Source: Solidesulfovibrio carbinolicus (GTDB taxonomy: Bacteria > Desulfobacterota > Desulfovibrionia > Desulfovibrionales > Desulfovibrionaceae). From it: a stretch of DNA of 64,000 nucleotides. Location: NCBI RefSeq assembly GCF_004135975.1, contig NZ_CP026538.1:1674001-1738000 (forward strand). Direction: 5' to 3'. Numbering within the stretch: the stretch's first letter is position 1; each line of letters opens with the position of its first letter. Below the pieces are notes generated by a model. That model made no database searches and had not been told where the DNA came from. It saw only the letters and a program-made list of their open reading frames with translations. A program made the translations under genes and the position numbers. Positions 33,900 to 42,610 of the stretch are shown here, in pieces.

Positions 33900-34050
33900 G
33901 ACCCTTCCTGAAAGGGGGATAAGGGAATGGCGTCGCTGCAACGGTGAGCGGGAGGAAATATCTGTTGGCCGCGCGTGAAACGCTCACTGTGCTCGCCGCA
34001 GGATTGGAAGATGCTTGTAAACAAGGATCAAGAAGCGAGGGGGGGACGAC

Positions 34051-35442
34051 ATGGATGACGTCGCCATGGTGGTGGATGGGCCGGAAACGGTTCGGGAAAT
34101 GGCGGCCGGCCGGCCGCTTTGCTGGCGCGCGCCCCATCCGGCCTCCCTGGCCCTGGCCGGTATTGTGGCCGTGGCGGCAGGGAGCGCGGCCGGGGGGGCC
34201 GTCCTGTGGCAGATGCCGCCGGTTGCGGCCGTGCTGCTGGCTGGAGTTTCAGCCCTGTGTCTGACCCTGGCCGGCCTGGCCCTGCTGGCGGAAATGCCGG
34301 CGCGCCTCATGGCCGACCGGCTGGCCCAGGCGGCGGACGGCATTACAGCCGAGGGGCCGCCGCCCCTGGCGCTGGTCGTCGGCCCTCTGGCCGGGCTGTG
34401 GCCGGCGGCCGGCGAGGTGGCCGGGCGGGTGGCCGACCTTGGGGCCGAAGCCGAGGCCCAGCGCCGCCAGGCCTTTACCGAGAATCGCCAGGCGCTCAAA
34501 GCCCTGCGCGATGCGACCAAGGCCCGCAAGCAGGCCGACCAGGCGCGTAGCGCCGCCGTGGCCGAGGTGGTGGGCGAGGTGCGCGGCCATGTGGACGCCG
34601 CCTCGGGCCGGACCCGGGCGCTTCTGGACGATAGCTCCGCCGCCGTGGAACTCGTGGCCGGCCAGTCGGCCAGCCTCGGCGAAGCCATGGACCTCCTCGA
34701 CCTGGCCCTGGCCGCCGTGCGCCAGGCCTCCGAAGCCGCCCTGGCCGCCGCCGCCAAGGCCAACGCCGCCGCAGCGACAGCCCAGAGCGGCCGACGCCTG
34801 GAAGAGGGCCTGGGGCAGGGCTGCCGCACCTTGTCCGCGGCCATGGACGGGCTTTCCACCGCTTTTGCCGAACTCCTTGGCGGCTTGCGCTTTGCCGCCG
34901 ACACCGGCGAAGCCATTGCCGACATCGCCGATCAGACCAACATGCTGGCGCTTAATGCCGCCATCGAGGCCGCCCGGGCCGGCGACCACGGCCGGGGATT
35001 CGCCGTGGTCGCCGACGAGGTGCGCCGGCTGGCCGAGCGCTCCAAGGAGGCCGCCGCCCAGGCCGCCGCCCGGTTGGGCCGGGTCATGGCCCAGGCCGAG
35101 GGCAACGCCGGCCTTTTGACCGACGCCAACGCCGCCGCCGGCGAACTGCTCGACCTCTCCGGCCGGGTGGGCGCGGCTCTGGCCTCCATCGCCGGCGACG
35201 CCGAGGCCGCCAGGACCCAGGGTCAAGGCAGCGCCGAGGCCGTGGGCCAGTCCCTGGCCCCCCTGGACCGGGCCGGCCAGGCCCTGGCCGAAACCCTGGC
35301 CAAGGCCACGGCCATCGAAGAATCCTCCCTGGCCGGCCAGGACCATGCCCGCCGGGTGGAAGAAGCTCTGGCCGGCGTGGACAGCCTCATGGCCCGGCTG
35401 TGCGGCACGACGGCGCCGGACGAATCCGTGGCCTGTAGTTGA
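34051..35442 (+). CDS. MCP-like signalling protein without periplasmic sensor
   Basis: The product is 463 residues. Two membrane helices lie at about 30-50 and 54-80 with almost no loop between, followed by a long Ala-rich coiled coil and a methyl-accepting signalling domain whose tip is [43 protein letters not shown]. It would dock CheA/CheW, but the sensor input must come from the membrane or cytoplasm. It is shorter than the five MCPs at the window's right end and not part of their group. Placed right after the SiaC-like gene and before feoA, it could couple the Sia switch to chemotaxis. A GAGGGGG stretch precedes the start. Confidence 0.8.
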   Translation: MDDVAMVVDGPETVREMAAGRPLCWRAPHPASLALAGIVAVAAGSAAGGAVLWQMPPVAAVLLAGVSALCLTLAGLALLAEMPARLMADRLAQAADGITAEGPPPLALVVGPLAGLWPAAGEVAGRVADLGAEAEAQRRQAFTENRQALKALRDATKARKQADQARSAAVAEVVGEVRGHVDAASGRTRALLDDSSAAVELVAGQSASLGEAMDLLDLALAAVRQASEAALAAAAKANAAAATAQSGRRLEEGLGQGCRTLSAAMDGLSTAFAELLGGLRFAADTGEAIADIADQTNMLALNAAIEAARAGDHGRGFAVVADEVRRLAERSKEAAAQAAARLGRVMAQAEGNAGLLTDANAAAGELLDLSGRVGAALASIAGDAEAARTQGQGSAEAVGQSLAPLDRAGQALAETLAKATAIEESSLAGQDHARRVEEALAGVDSLMARLCGTTAPDESVACS

Positions 35443-35459
35443 AATTTACAGGCATTATC
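35441..35459 (+). promoter_or_regulatory. Fur-box-like site before feoA
   Basis: GAAATTTACAGGCATTATC matches 13 of 19 Fur-consensus bases, with a perfect CATTATC right half. It is 36 bases before the feoA start and overlaps the end of the MCP-like gene. Fur control of feoAB is well known in bacteria, which supports the site. Confidence 0.55.
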
Positions 35460-35495
35460 AACGTATCCAAAACCCAGGCTTGGTTGGGAGGCAAT

Positions 35496-35747
35496 ATGGA
35501 CACGCGCGAGGACGACAACCGCACCCATCTGGGGGCCATTGCCCCGGGCGGGCAATGCACGGTGGCCCGGGTGGGCTGCGACGGCTGTCTGGGGCAACGC
35601 CTGGGCGATCTGGGGCTGGTGCCGGGCGAAACGGTGACAGTGGTGCGAAATGCGCCGCTACGCGATCCTATTGAGATCAAGGTCAGTGGCTTTCTGGTCA
35701 GCCTGCGGCGCTGCGAGGCCTCCCTGGTCGAGGTGACGGCAAAATGA
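35496..35747 (+). CDS. feoA: FeoA, ferrous iron transport accessory protein
   Basis: This 83-residue SH3-like FeoA protein has GAIAPGGQCTVARVGCDGCLGQRLGDLGLVPGETVTVV and a C-terminal ISL-like strand set (VSGFLVSLRRCEASLVEV). GGGAGG precedes the ATG at 35496, so the longer upstream frame is not used. It overlaps feoB by four bases. FeoA is thought to bind FeoB and modulate ferrous iron uptake. Confidence 0.9.
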   Translation: MDTREDDNRTHLGAIAPGGQCTVARVGCDGCLGQRLGDLGLVPGETVTVVRNAPLRDPIEIKVSGFLVSLRRCEASLVEVTAK

Positions 35748-38254
35748 GCGCGCGCATCCTCGCCGCCCTGGCCGGCCAGCCCAACTGCGGCAAGTCCACG
35801 GTCTTTAACATGCTCACCGGCGCGCGCCAGCATGTGGCCAACTTTCCCGGCGTCACCGTGGAAAAAAAATCCGGCCATTTCAAGCTCGACGGCAACAGCT
35901 GCGAACTGGTGGATCTGCCCGGCGCTTATTCCATCAGCTCCTATTCCCCGGAAGAACGCGTCACCCGCGATTTCCTGCTGTTTGACCACCCCAAGGTGGT
36001 GGTCAACGTCATCGACGCCTCCAATTTGCGCCGCCATCTGTGCCTGACCGTGGAGCTGCTGGAGCTTGAAGCCAACGTGGTGGTCCATTGCAACATGATG
36101 GACGTGGCCGAGCGCCGGGGCCAAAAGCTCGACATCGAGGCCTTGGCCGCGCGCCTGGGCGTGCCTGTGTCCTCGGGCGTGGGGCGTAAAGGCCAGGGCC
36201 GCGAGAAGCTGGCGGCGGTCATGACCGAGGCCATGGAGCAGCCCCCCAAGGACGAGCCGTTTCGGGTGGACTACGGCCCCCTGGAACCCCACATCCGGGC
36301 CGTGGAGGACGTGCTGGCCGAAGGCGGGGAGCTGGGCGCGCCCAGGCGCTGGCTGGCCGTGCGGCTGTTGGAGGGCGACGCCGGGGCCACGGCTTTCGTG
36401 GGCGAGGTGTTTTTTGACCCCTTGCGTCTGGGCAGCGTCGTGGATGAACATCGGCAGGCCTTTCAGGCCACGTCCGGGGAATCCCCTGCCGCCTTTGCCG
36501 CCCTGGCCCGCCGCCGGCTGGCCAGAACTTTGGCCCAGGCCGCCACGATCAAGGCCGCCGGCCCCGAGCGCACCGCCACAGACCGCATCGACGACCTCGT
36601 GTGCCACAAGTTCCTCGGCCCGGCCATTCTTGTGGCCGTGCTGTTCGTGCTCTATCAGGTGTCCATCGTCTACGGCTACAAGCTCACCAACTACACCTGG
36701 CCGCTTTTGGCAGGGCTTAAAAACTTCGTGGCCGGCTATCTGCCGCCGTCCGGCATGCTCGAAGATCCGGTACTGCGGTCGCTCGGGCTGTGGTTCATGG
36801 ATTCCATCAACGCGCTGCTCAACTATATCCCGATCTTTTTCCTGCTCTTTTTCTGCGTGGCCTTCCTGGAGGACACCGGCTACATGCCGCGCATGGCCTT
36901 CATCCTGGACCGGCTTTTTCGCTCCTACGGCCTGCACGGGCAATCGACCCTGCCCATGGTGCTGGCCGGTGTCTATCTCGGCGGCTGCTGCGTGCCCGGG
37001 GTCATGGCCTGCAAGGCCATCCCGGACGACAAATCGCGGCTGGCCACCATCCTTATCATCCCGCTCATGAACTGCCTGGCCAAGGTGCCGCTCTATGTCC
37101 TTTTGGTCGGCGCGTTTTTTCCCCACGAAGCCTCGGCAGCCATGTTTTTTATCTCCACGGTGACGCTGTTCATGGCCCTGCCCATTGCCCGGCTGCTCTC
37201 GGGCACGCTGCTTTCCAACCTCGACAGCGCGCCGTTTATCATGGAAATGCCGCCGTACCACATGCCGACCCTGCGCAATCTTCTCACCCGGGCCATTGAG
37301 AAGGTGGCGCTGTTTATTCAGAAGATTGTCACCGTGGTGGCTGCCGTGGCCGTCATCGTCTTTGTTTTGCTCCAGTTCCCGGGCATTAGCCGGGAGCACA
37401 AGGCCGCCTACGAGGCCCGGCTCGACGAGGCCCGGGGGCAGCTGGACGCCGCTGTGGCCGGGTCGCGCTTCGAAGCCGTCCTGGCCGGCGACGGGCTGCT
37501 CCATTTCCTGCGCTTTGAGGAAGCCTACAAGGCGGCCCGGTCCGGCATCGAGGACGCCGAGGCGGCCAAGGCCGTGGACGCCAGGTTCCGGGACGAGAGC
37601 CCGGATTTCTTCGCCATCTTAAAGCCCCGGACCGATGCCGCGGCCAAGGCCGCCCAGGCCGGGGTGAAGGTCTTTGCCGTTGCTCGCGACAGCATCACTT
37701 TGGAGATGCGCCGCGAGCGCCTGGAGACGAGCTTCCTGGGCATCCTCGGCCGGGCGCTGGAACCCGTGACCCAGTTCGCGGGCTTTAACTGGCGCGTCAA
37801 TGCCGGTCTGCTCTCAGCCTTTGCCGCCAAGGAATCGGCCGTGGCCACCATGGGGGCTATCTACAAGCTTGAAGCCGGCGGCAACGACAACGCGTCGCTG
37901 GAGGATTCCATGCGCAAGGGCGAGGCCGATTTCACGCCCTTGCACGCCCTGGCGCTCATGCTCTTCATGGCCCTGTATCCGCCCTGCATGGCCACCTCCA
38001 TGATGATCAAGGTCCAGACCGGCCAGGCCAAGTGGATGGTCCTGGCCATCCTCTATCCCATGGTGCTCGGCATTGTCGTTGCCAGCGCCGTTTTCACCGG
38101 CAGCCGGCTCCTGGGCCTCGACGGCGTCACGGCCATGTGGAGCTTTTACGCCGTGGCCGTGGCCGCCACCATCATCGCCGGCCTCATCCCGCACCGGACC
38201 CCGGGCGTGTTGCCCGTGGCCGCCGACGCCTGTCCGGCGGCGCAAAACCCCTAG
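35744..38254 (+). CDS. feoB: FeoB, ferrous iron transporter with GTPase domain
   Basis: The product is 836 residues. The N-terminal GTPase has G1 GQPNCGKS (11-18), G3 DLPG (57-60) and a variant G4 NMMD (117-120). The membrane part carries the FeoB gate signatures, including LGGCCVPGVMACKAI and the late YPPCMATSMMIK. A charged soluble insert of roughly 120 residues (KAAYEARLDEARGQ to about KTDAAAKAAQAG, residues about 550-645) lies between membrane segments and is longer than usual. FeoB imports Fe(II), the dominant iron form in anoxic sulfidic habitats. It is coupled to feoA and followed by two secreted-protein genes. Confidence 0.95.
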   Translation: MSARILAALAGQPNCGKSTVFNMLTGARQHVANFPGVTVEKKSGHFKLDGNSCELVDLPGAYSISSYSPEERVTRDFLLFDHPKVVVNVIDASNLRRHLCLTVELLELEANVVVHCNMMDVAERRGQKLDIEALAARLGVPVSSGVGRKGQGREKLAAVMTEAMEQPPKDEPFRVDYGPLEPHIRAVEDVLAEGGELGAPRRWLAVRLLEGDAGATAFVGEVFFDPLRLGSVVDEHRQAFQATSGESPAAFAALARRRLARTLAQAATIKAAGPERTATDRIDDLVCHKFLGPAILVAVLFVLYQVSIVYGYKLTNYTWPLLAGLKNFVAGYLPPSGMLEDPVLRSLGLWFMDSINALLNYIPIFFLLFFCVAFLEDTGYMPRMAFILDRLFRSYGLHGQSTLPMVLAGVYLGGCCVPGVMACKAIPDDKSRLATILIIPLMNCLAKVPLYVLLVGAFFPHEASAAMFFISTVTLFMALPIARLLSGTLLSNLDSAPFIMEMPPYHMPTLRNLLTRAIEKVALFIQKIVTVVAAVAVIVFVLLQFPGISREHKAAYEARLDEARGQLDAAVAGSRFEAVLAGDGLLHFLRFEEAYKAARSGIEDAEAAKAVDARFRDESPDFFAILKPRTDAAAKAAQAGVKVFAVARDSITLEMRRERLETSFLGILGRALEPVTQFAGFNWRVNAGLLSAFAAKESAVATMGAIYKLEAGGNDNASLEDSMRKGEADFTPLHALALMLFMALYPPCMATSMMIKVQTGQAKWMVLAILYPMVLGIVVASAVFTGSRLLGLDGVTAMWSFYAVAVAATIIAGLIPHRTPGVLPVAADACPAAQNP

Positions 38255-38355
38255 CCCGGCCGGCTTGCAGTAGGCTTGAAATCCCGGGCGCGGCCTTGCG
38301 CCCCGCCCGGGAAAACCTCAACCCGCGCGGACGCGGATGATCGGAGAGACGTCTC

Positions 38356-38679
38356 ATGCGACTGAAAATGAAAATGGTTTTCGCTATCGTGGCTATGGTC
38401 CTGGCCCTGCCTGCGGCTGCCCTGGCCCACACCGCCCTTTGCACTTGCTTTGACAACGCCGACGGCACCATCACCTGCGAGGGCGGCTTTTCCGACGGTT
38501 CCTCGGCTTCGGGCGTCGGCCTCATCGTCAAGGACGGCGGGGGCAAGGTCATCGAGCAGGGAACCATGGACAAGACGTCCAAGTACACTTTCAAGAAGCC
38601 CGAAGGCGCCTATATGGTCGTCTTTGACGCCGGCGAAGGCCACAAGATCGAGATCGACGGCAAAAAGATCCTGGAATAA
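38356..38679 (+). CDS. Small secreted protein of the feo region
   Basis: The product is 107 residues with a signal peptide (MKMVFAIVAMVLALPAAALA). The mature 80-residue part has three cysteines near its start (HTALCTCFDNADGTITC), then GFSDGSSASGVGLIVKDGGGKV and a beta-rich carboxypeptidase-regulatory-like pattern (KYTFKKPEGAYMVVFDAGEGH). I recognise no exact family. It lies 101 bases after feoB and 27 bases before the DUF4198 gene, so it probably shares their transcript. A periplasmic metal-handling role is inferred from the Cys/His start and context. Confidence 0.6.
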   Translation: MRLKMKMVFAIVAMVLALPAAALAHTALCTCFDNADGTITCEGGFSDGSSASGVGLIVKDGGGKVIEQGTMDKTSKYTFKKPEGAYMVVFDAGEGHKIEIDGKKILE

Positions 38680-38706
38680 CGCGGAAACCCTACAAAGGAG
38701 TACGAC

Positions 38707-39537
38707 ATGCAGCACAAAAAGACCGTTGCCGGCGTCCTGGCCGCCCTGACCCTGGCCCTGGCCCTTCCCGGCCTGGCCCTGGCCCACTTTCAGATGATCT
38801 ACACCCCGGAAATCGCCCTGGACAAGGGCGGCGAAGTGGACATGCGCCTGGTGTTTACCCATCCCTTCGAGGCCGGGCATTCCATGGACATGGGCGCGCC
38901 GGAGCAGTTCTTCATGGTCTACCAGAAGGGCAGCGAGGGCGAGCCGCAAAAGACCGACCTCAAGGCCGGCCTTAACCCCATCACCTGGAAGAGCCTGAGC
39001 AACACCGGCAAAGCCTACACGTTCAAGCAAAAGCTGCGCAGCCCCGGCGACTACGTTTTCGCCCTTATCCCGGCCCCCTATCTTGAGCCCGAGGAAGGGG
39101 CCTACATGCAGCAGATCACCAAACTGGTGCTCAACGTCGGCGGCATCCCCGGCAACTGGGACAAGCCCCTTGGCCTGCCCGCCGAGATCGTGCCCCTGGC
39201 CAAACCCTACGGCCTCTACACCGGCAACGTGTTCGTGGGCCAGGTCTTGTCCGAAGGCAAGCCCGTGCCCAACGCCGAGATCGAAGTGGAATATTTGAAC
39301 CATGCCCCGAACATGGCCGCCAACAGCTTCGACAAGAAGGCCGCCGCCACCGCCCCCCACGACTGCTTCATCACCCAGGCCATCAAGGCCGACGCCAACG
39401 GCGTCTTCGTCTACGCCATGCCGAAAGCCGGCTGGTGGGGCTTTGCCGCCATGGGTGTGGGGCCGGTCAAGGAATTCGAGGGCAAGGCCATGTCCCAGGA
39501 CGGGCTCATCTGGGTCAAGGCCGTGGACATGAAATAG
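38707..39537 (+). CDS. Secreted DUF4198-family protein
   Basis: The product is 276 residues with a signal peptide ending ALA before HFQMIY. The mature protein starts with a His, as many DUF4198 proteins do (LAHFQMIYTPE), and contains VFTHPFEAGHSMDMGAPEQF, GLYTGNVFVGQVL and a final PKAGWWGFAAMG. DUF4198 proteins accompany nickel/cobalt (NikK-like) and other metal uptake systems. Here the partner is feoAB. An N-terminal His plus a His/Met-rich stretch suggests metal binding. It ends just before a strong terminator. Confidence 0.75.
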   Translation: MQHKKTVAGVLAALTLALALPGLALAHFQMIYTPEIALDKGGEVDMRLVFTHPFEAGHSMDMGAPEQFFMVYQKGSEGEPQKTDLKAGLNPITWKSLSNTGKAYTFKQKLRSPGDYVFALIPAPYLEPEEGAYMQQITKLVLNVGGIPGNWDKPLGLPAEIVPLAKPYGLYTGNVFVGQVLSEGKPVPNAEIEVEYLNHAPNMAANSFDKKAAATAPHDCFITQAIKADANGVFVYAMPKAGWWGFAAMGVGPVKEFEGKAMSQDGLIWVKAVDMK

Positions 39538-39580
39538 TCCCCCCAGGCTGGGAACCCTCCGGGAAAGCGGGGCGTTCGTT

Positions 39581-39599
39581 AGCGGGCGTCCCGCTTTTT
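39581..39599 (+). terminator. Rho-independent terminator after the feo operon
   Basis: AGCGGG (39581-39586), CGT loop and CCCGCT (39590-39595) are followed by a T run to 39599. It ends the feoA to DUF4198 unit, 43 bases after the last stop codon. Confidence 0.8.
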
Positions 39600-39616
39600 C
39601 GGTCTGCGGCAAGCGG

Positions 39617-40456
39617 TCAGGCCAGGCCGAGAATCCAGCCCTCGATGGCGGCGGCCTGGCGTTCGGCCTGGCTCAGCGCCGGCCGCAGGAACGCCTCCAG
39701 CCGGCCGGCCCGGTCGGTGGCCTGGAGCCAGGCGCACAGGCTGTAGGCGTCGTGCTGGTCCGGGGTGCGGCCGTCCCGGGGACACAGGTGGCTGACCAGG
39801 GACGGATAGGCCTCGGCCGCAACCGACACGCCGGCCGGCGGCGTAAAGCCGTCAAAGGGCCAGCAGTGCAGCGGCCGGGCGACCTCCCGGCGGATGTGCC
39901 GCAGTTGGGTCAGGCCGGCGAAGGTCGACTTGGCCACCGACCCGGGCACGTCGAAATGAAACACCGACTTGGCCCGGCCGGTGCGGATCTCGCAAAGCCG
40001 CCGCCAGCGCGAACTGCCCATACGGGCCGCGCCGTCGCCAAATGCGCCATTTCGCACGAAATCCACGTACATATAGGGTTCGTCCGTGGGCCAGTGGGCG
40101 GCGAAGTCGTCGAGAAAGGCCGGCCAATCGTAGGCCAGGCCGTACTTTTCGAAATAGGCCAGGGGAAAGGAAAAGCCGTGGTCCATCCCGACCAGGGTAG
40201 GGAGGTCTTCGCCCAGGCGTTCGATAAGCCAGTCGGTCAGCGCCTGGCGGCACCAGTATTTGCGGCCCGGTTCGGTGGTGGTCGCCTCCCGGGGCGGGTC
40301 GTCGCCGTCGGCGATGTAGGCGCGAAGGCCCTTAAGCGGTGAGAGGGGCACTTCGGCCCCGGAATAGTCGATGCCGATGTAGCGGACGAAACGGGGCTTT
40401 TTCTCGGGCTTGGGCACGAGGCGCAGCCTTGGGGGAGAGGACGGACAAACAGACAT
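39617..40456 (-). CDS. Uncharacterised DUF429-like protein
   Basis: The product is 279 residues from the ATG at 40456. An RNase-H-like strand VRYIGIDYSGAEVPLSPLKG at the N-terminus, a mid-protein DLPTLVGMDHGFSFP and a C-terminal AEAYPSLVSHL plus QHDAYSLCAWLQ pattern resemble DUF429-type predicted nucleases. I cannot name a function. It converges on the feo operon, sharing its terminator region, and is divergent from ybaK. The frame upstream of 40456 lacks a ribosome binding site. Confidence 0.55.
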   Translation of the reverse strand: MSVCPSSPPRLRLVPKPEKKPRFVRYIGIDYSGAEVPLSPLKGLRAYIADGDDPPREATTTEPGRKYWCRQALTDWLIERLGEDLPTLVGMDHGFSFPLAYFEKYGLAYDWPAFLDDFAAHWPTDEPYMYVDFVRNGAFGDGAARMGSSRWRRLCEIRTGRAKSVFHFDVPGSVAKSTFAGLTQLRHIRREVARPLHCWPFDGFTPPAGVSVAAEAYPSLVSHLCPRDGRTPDQHDAYSLCAWLQATDRAGRLEAFLRPALSQAERQAAAIEGWILGLA

Positions 40457-40607
40457 GGCGGCGCTCCTTGGTCCGACCATACCGGGTCGCGGCGGCGGCG
40501 TACAGGGCGCAAGTAGAGTCGGGCGATCCGCCTGCCTGGCCTCCCTTGCCGCCATTGGACTGATCGGCTATCCCAGGGCGGCGCAAAGACGCACGGGAGC
40601 GCACGAC

Positions 40608-41081
40608 ATGTCCAAGACCACCCGGGCCACCCAGGCCCTGGCCAAGGCCGGCGCGGCCTTTGATGTCCTGACCTACGACTACCAGTCCGGGGCCGAGCGC
40701 ATCGGCCTGCAAGCCGCCGCCGCCATCGGCGAGCCGCCCTCGCGGGTGCTCAAGACGCTCATGGTGCTGGTGGACGGCAAACCGGCCTGCTGCGTGGTCC
40801 CCTCCGACGGCGAACTGTCCATGAAGCGCGTGGCTGCCGCCTTTGGCGGCAAGGCCGCCACCATGATGCCCCCGGCCGAAGCCGAAAAAGCCACCGGCTA
40901 CCACGTGGGCGGCATCAGCCCCTTTGGCGCGAAAAAACGCCTGCCCGTGGCCATCGAGGCGGCGGCGCTGGCCGAACCCTACGTCATCATCAACGCCGGC
41001 CAGCGCGGCGTCATGGTCCGCCTGTCCCCGGCCGACGCCGTGCGCGTGGCTGCGGCCCTGGCCGCGCCGCTGCTGGCCTGA
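40608..41081 (+). CDS. ybaK: YbaK-type Cys-tRNA(Pro) deacylase
   Basis: The product is 157 residues. It shows the YbaK/EbsC pattern: AGAAFDVLTYDYQ, SRVLKTLMVLVDGKPACCVVPSDGELSMKRVAAAFGGK with the key Lys, GYHVGGISPFGAKKRLPVAIE and YVIINAGQRGVMVRLSPADAV. The enzyme hydrolyses Cys-tRNA(Pro) and related misacylated tRNAs in trans, protecting translation. The upstream open frame is not used; the ATG at 40608 gives the normal length. Confidence 0.9.
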   Translation: MSKTTRATQALAKAGAAFDVLTYDYQSGAERIGLQAAAAIGEPPSRVLKTLMVLVDGKPACCVVPSDGELSMKRVAAAFGGKAATMMPPAEAEKATGYHVGGISPFGAKKRLPVAIEAAALAEPYVIINAGQRGVMVRLSPADAVRVAAALAAPLLA

Positions 41082-41428
41082 GCTTCCTGCCTGCGCATCC
41101 GTTTTTGTCCGTGATTCTGGTCTGTTGTGACGCGTCGCGGCTTGACGGCCGCGCGCGGCGCTTGGCAGCGTTTTCTCGCTGGTCGCTGGCGTGGTGACGC
41201 TGCGAAGCAGCCGAGGCTGATAGCCCCAGGCTGCCGGCCCAGGAACATCGGCCAGAACCGGACGCGCCGGCCAGGAAGAGTCCGCCGGCCGCCGCAAGAA
41301 AACAGGCATCGGTTGGCGCCATGGCAGTTCGCTGACGATGCGCGGCGACGGACCCTTCCCGGCCGGCGCGTGCAGCCGGACCGGAGGCCGCCGCGCCGGA
41401 AACCTTCCCGGCGCGGCGCAGCAGGCGG
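41082..41428. other. Gap between convergent ybaK and alcohol dehydrogenase genes
   Basis: No gene is seen in these 347 bases. A hairpin CGCCGCGCCGG (41389-41399) with CCGGCGCGGCG (41408-41418) lies just after the dehydrogenase stop and may help terminate the leftward transcript, though no T run follows. Confidence 0.6.
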
Positions 41429-42610
41429 CTACAAAGCAGCCGTGTAGATGTCGGCCACGTCCTTGTCGGTGGCGCAGCGCGGATTGGTGAAGCGGCAGAT
41501 GTCCTTCTGGGCATTGGCGGTCATGGTCGGAATGTCGGCCGCCTTGACTTCCTTGCCGTAGCGCCGGCCGAGCTCGACCAGGTTGGCCGGGATGCCGACG
41601 TCGGTCGAAAGCTGGCGAATGGCCTTGAGCGCCAGTTCGGCGGCGTCGCGCGGGGCCAGACCGGCCGTGTTCTCGCCCATGATGGCGGCCATTTCGGCGA
41701 ATTTCTCCACCTTGGCGATGAGGTTGAACTTCTCGACGTAGGGCAAAAGCAGGGCGTTGCATTCGCCGTGGGGCAGGTTGTAAAAGCCGCCGAGCTGGTG
41801 GGCCATGGAATGCACGTAACCAAGGCTCGCGTTGTTAAAGGCCATGCCGGCCAGATACTGGGCAAAGCACATGCCTTCCCGGGCGGTCAGATCCTGGCCG
41901 TTGGCCACGGCCTTGCGCAGATGGGTGAAGATGAGCTTCATGGCTTCCACGGCGCAGGCGTCGGTCATGGGGTTGGCGATGGTGGAGACGAAGGCTTCCA
42001 CGGCGTGGGTGAGCGCGTCCATGCCGGTGGCGGCGGTCAGGGCCGGGGGCATGCCGACCATGAGCACCGGATCGTCGATGGCGATGCCGGGGGTGACGCG
42101 CCAGTCGGCGATGGCCATTTTGACGTGGCGCGAGGTGTCGGTGATGACCGCGAACCGGGTCATCTCCGAGGCCGTGCCGGCGGTGGTGTTGACGGCAAGA
42201 TAGGGCATGAGCGGCTTGGTGGCCTTGTCGATGCCCTCGTAGTCGTGGATCTTGCCGCCGTTGGAAATGAGCAGGCCGATGCCCTTGCCGCAGTCGTGGG
42301 AGGAGCCGCCGCCCAGGGTGATGAGGCTGTCGCAGCCCGAGCTTTTGTAGAGTTCCGTCCCTTCGGCCACGTTGAGGTCCGTGGGATTGGGCACGGTCTT
42401 GTCGTAAACCGCGTAGGGCATGGCGGCGGCGTCGAGGAGTTCGGTCACTTGCTTGAGGATGCCGGCCGCCACCACGCCCTTGTCCGTGACGACCAGCGGT
42501 TTGCTGCCGCCAAGGGCTTTGATCTTTTCCGGGATGAGCTTGGACGCGCCGATGCCGATAAGCGTCACGCTGGGAATGAAGAAGCCGTACACCTGTTCCT
42601 GAACTGCCAT
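41429..42610 (-). CDS. Iron-containing alcohol dehydrogenase
   Basis: The product is 393 residues, typical of group III iron ADH. It has LITLGGGSSHDCGKGIGLL (NAD-binding GGGS), TTAGTASEMTRFAVI, and the metal ligands in DALTHAVEAF, VHSMAHQLGGFYNLPHGECNALLLP. It closely resembles the abundant ADH of Desulfovibrio that oxidises ethanol and other primary alcohols to feed sulfate reduction. A GGAGGA site precedes the ATG. The divergent-looking order is in fact same-strand, with the sigma-54 activator encoded upstream on the same strand, a probable regulator. Confidence 0.93.
   Translation of the reverse strand: MAVQEQVYGFFIPSVTLIGIGASKLIPEKIKALGGSKPLVVTDKGVVAAGILKQVTELLDAAAMPYAVYDKTVPNPTDLNVAEGTELYKSSGCDSLITLGGGSSHDCGKGIGLLISNGGKIHDYEGIDKATKPLMPYLAVNTTAGTASEMTRFAVITDTSRHVKMAIADWRVTPGIAIDDPVLMVGMPPALTAATGMDALTHAVEAFVSTIANPMTDACAVEAMKLIFTHLRKAVANGQDLTAREGMCFAQYLAGMAFNNASLGYVHSMAHQLGGFYNLPHGECNALLLPYVEKFNLIAKVEKFAEMAAIMGENTAGLAPRDAAELALKAIRQLSTDVGIPANLVELGRRYGKEVKAADIPTMTANAQKDICRFTNPRCATDKDVADIYTAAL

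Noticed and set aside
32546-34024. 492-codon minus-strand open frame
   Set aside because: It is antisense across the SiaA-, SiaB- and SiaC-like genes and explained by their codon bias.
35387-37504. 705-codon minus-strand open frame
   Set aside because: It is antisense to feoA and feoB, has no ribosome binding site and no recognisable domain.
41082-41428. Possible small gene between ybaK and the alcohol dehydrogenase
   Set aside because: Open frames on both strands lack ribosome binding sites and have random GC-rich composition.
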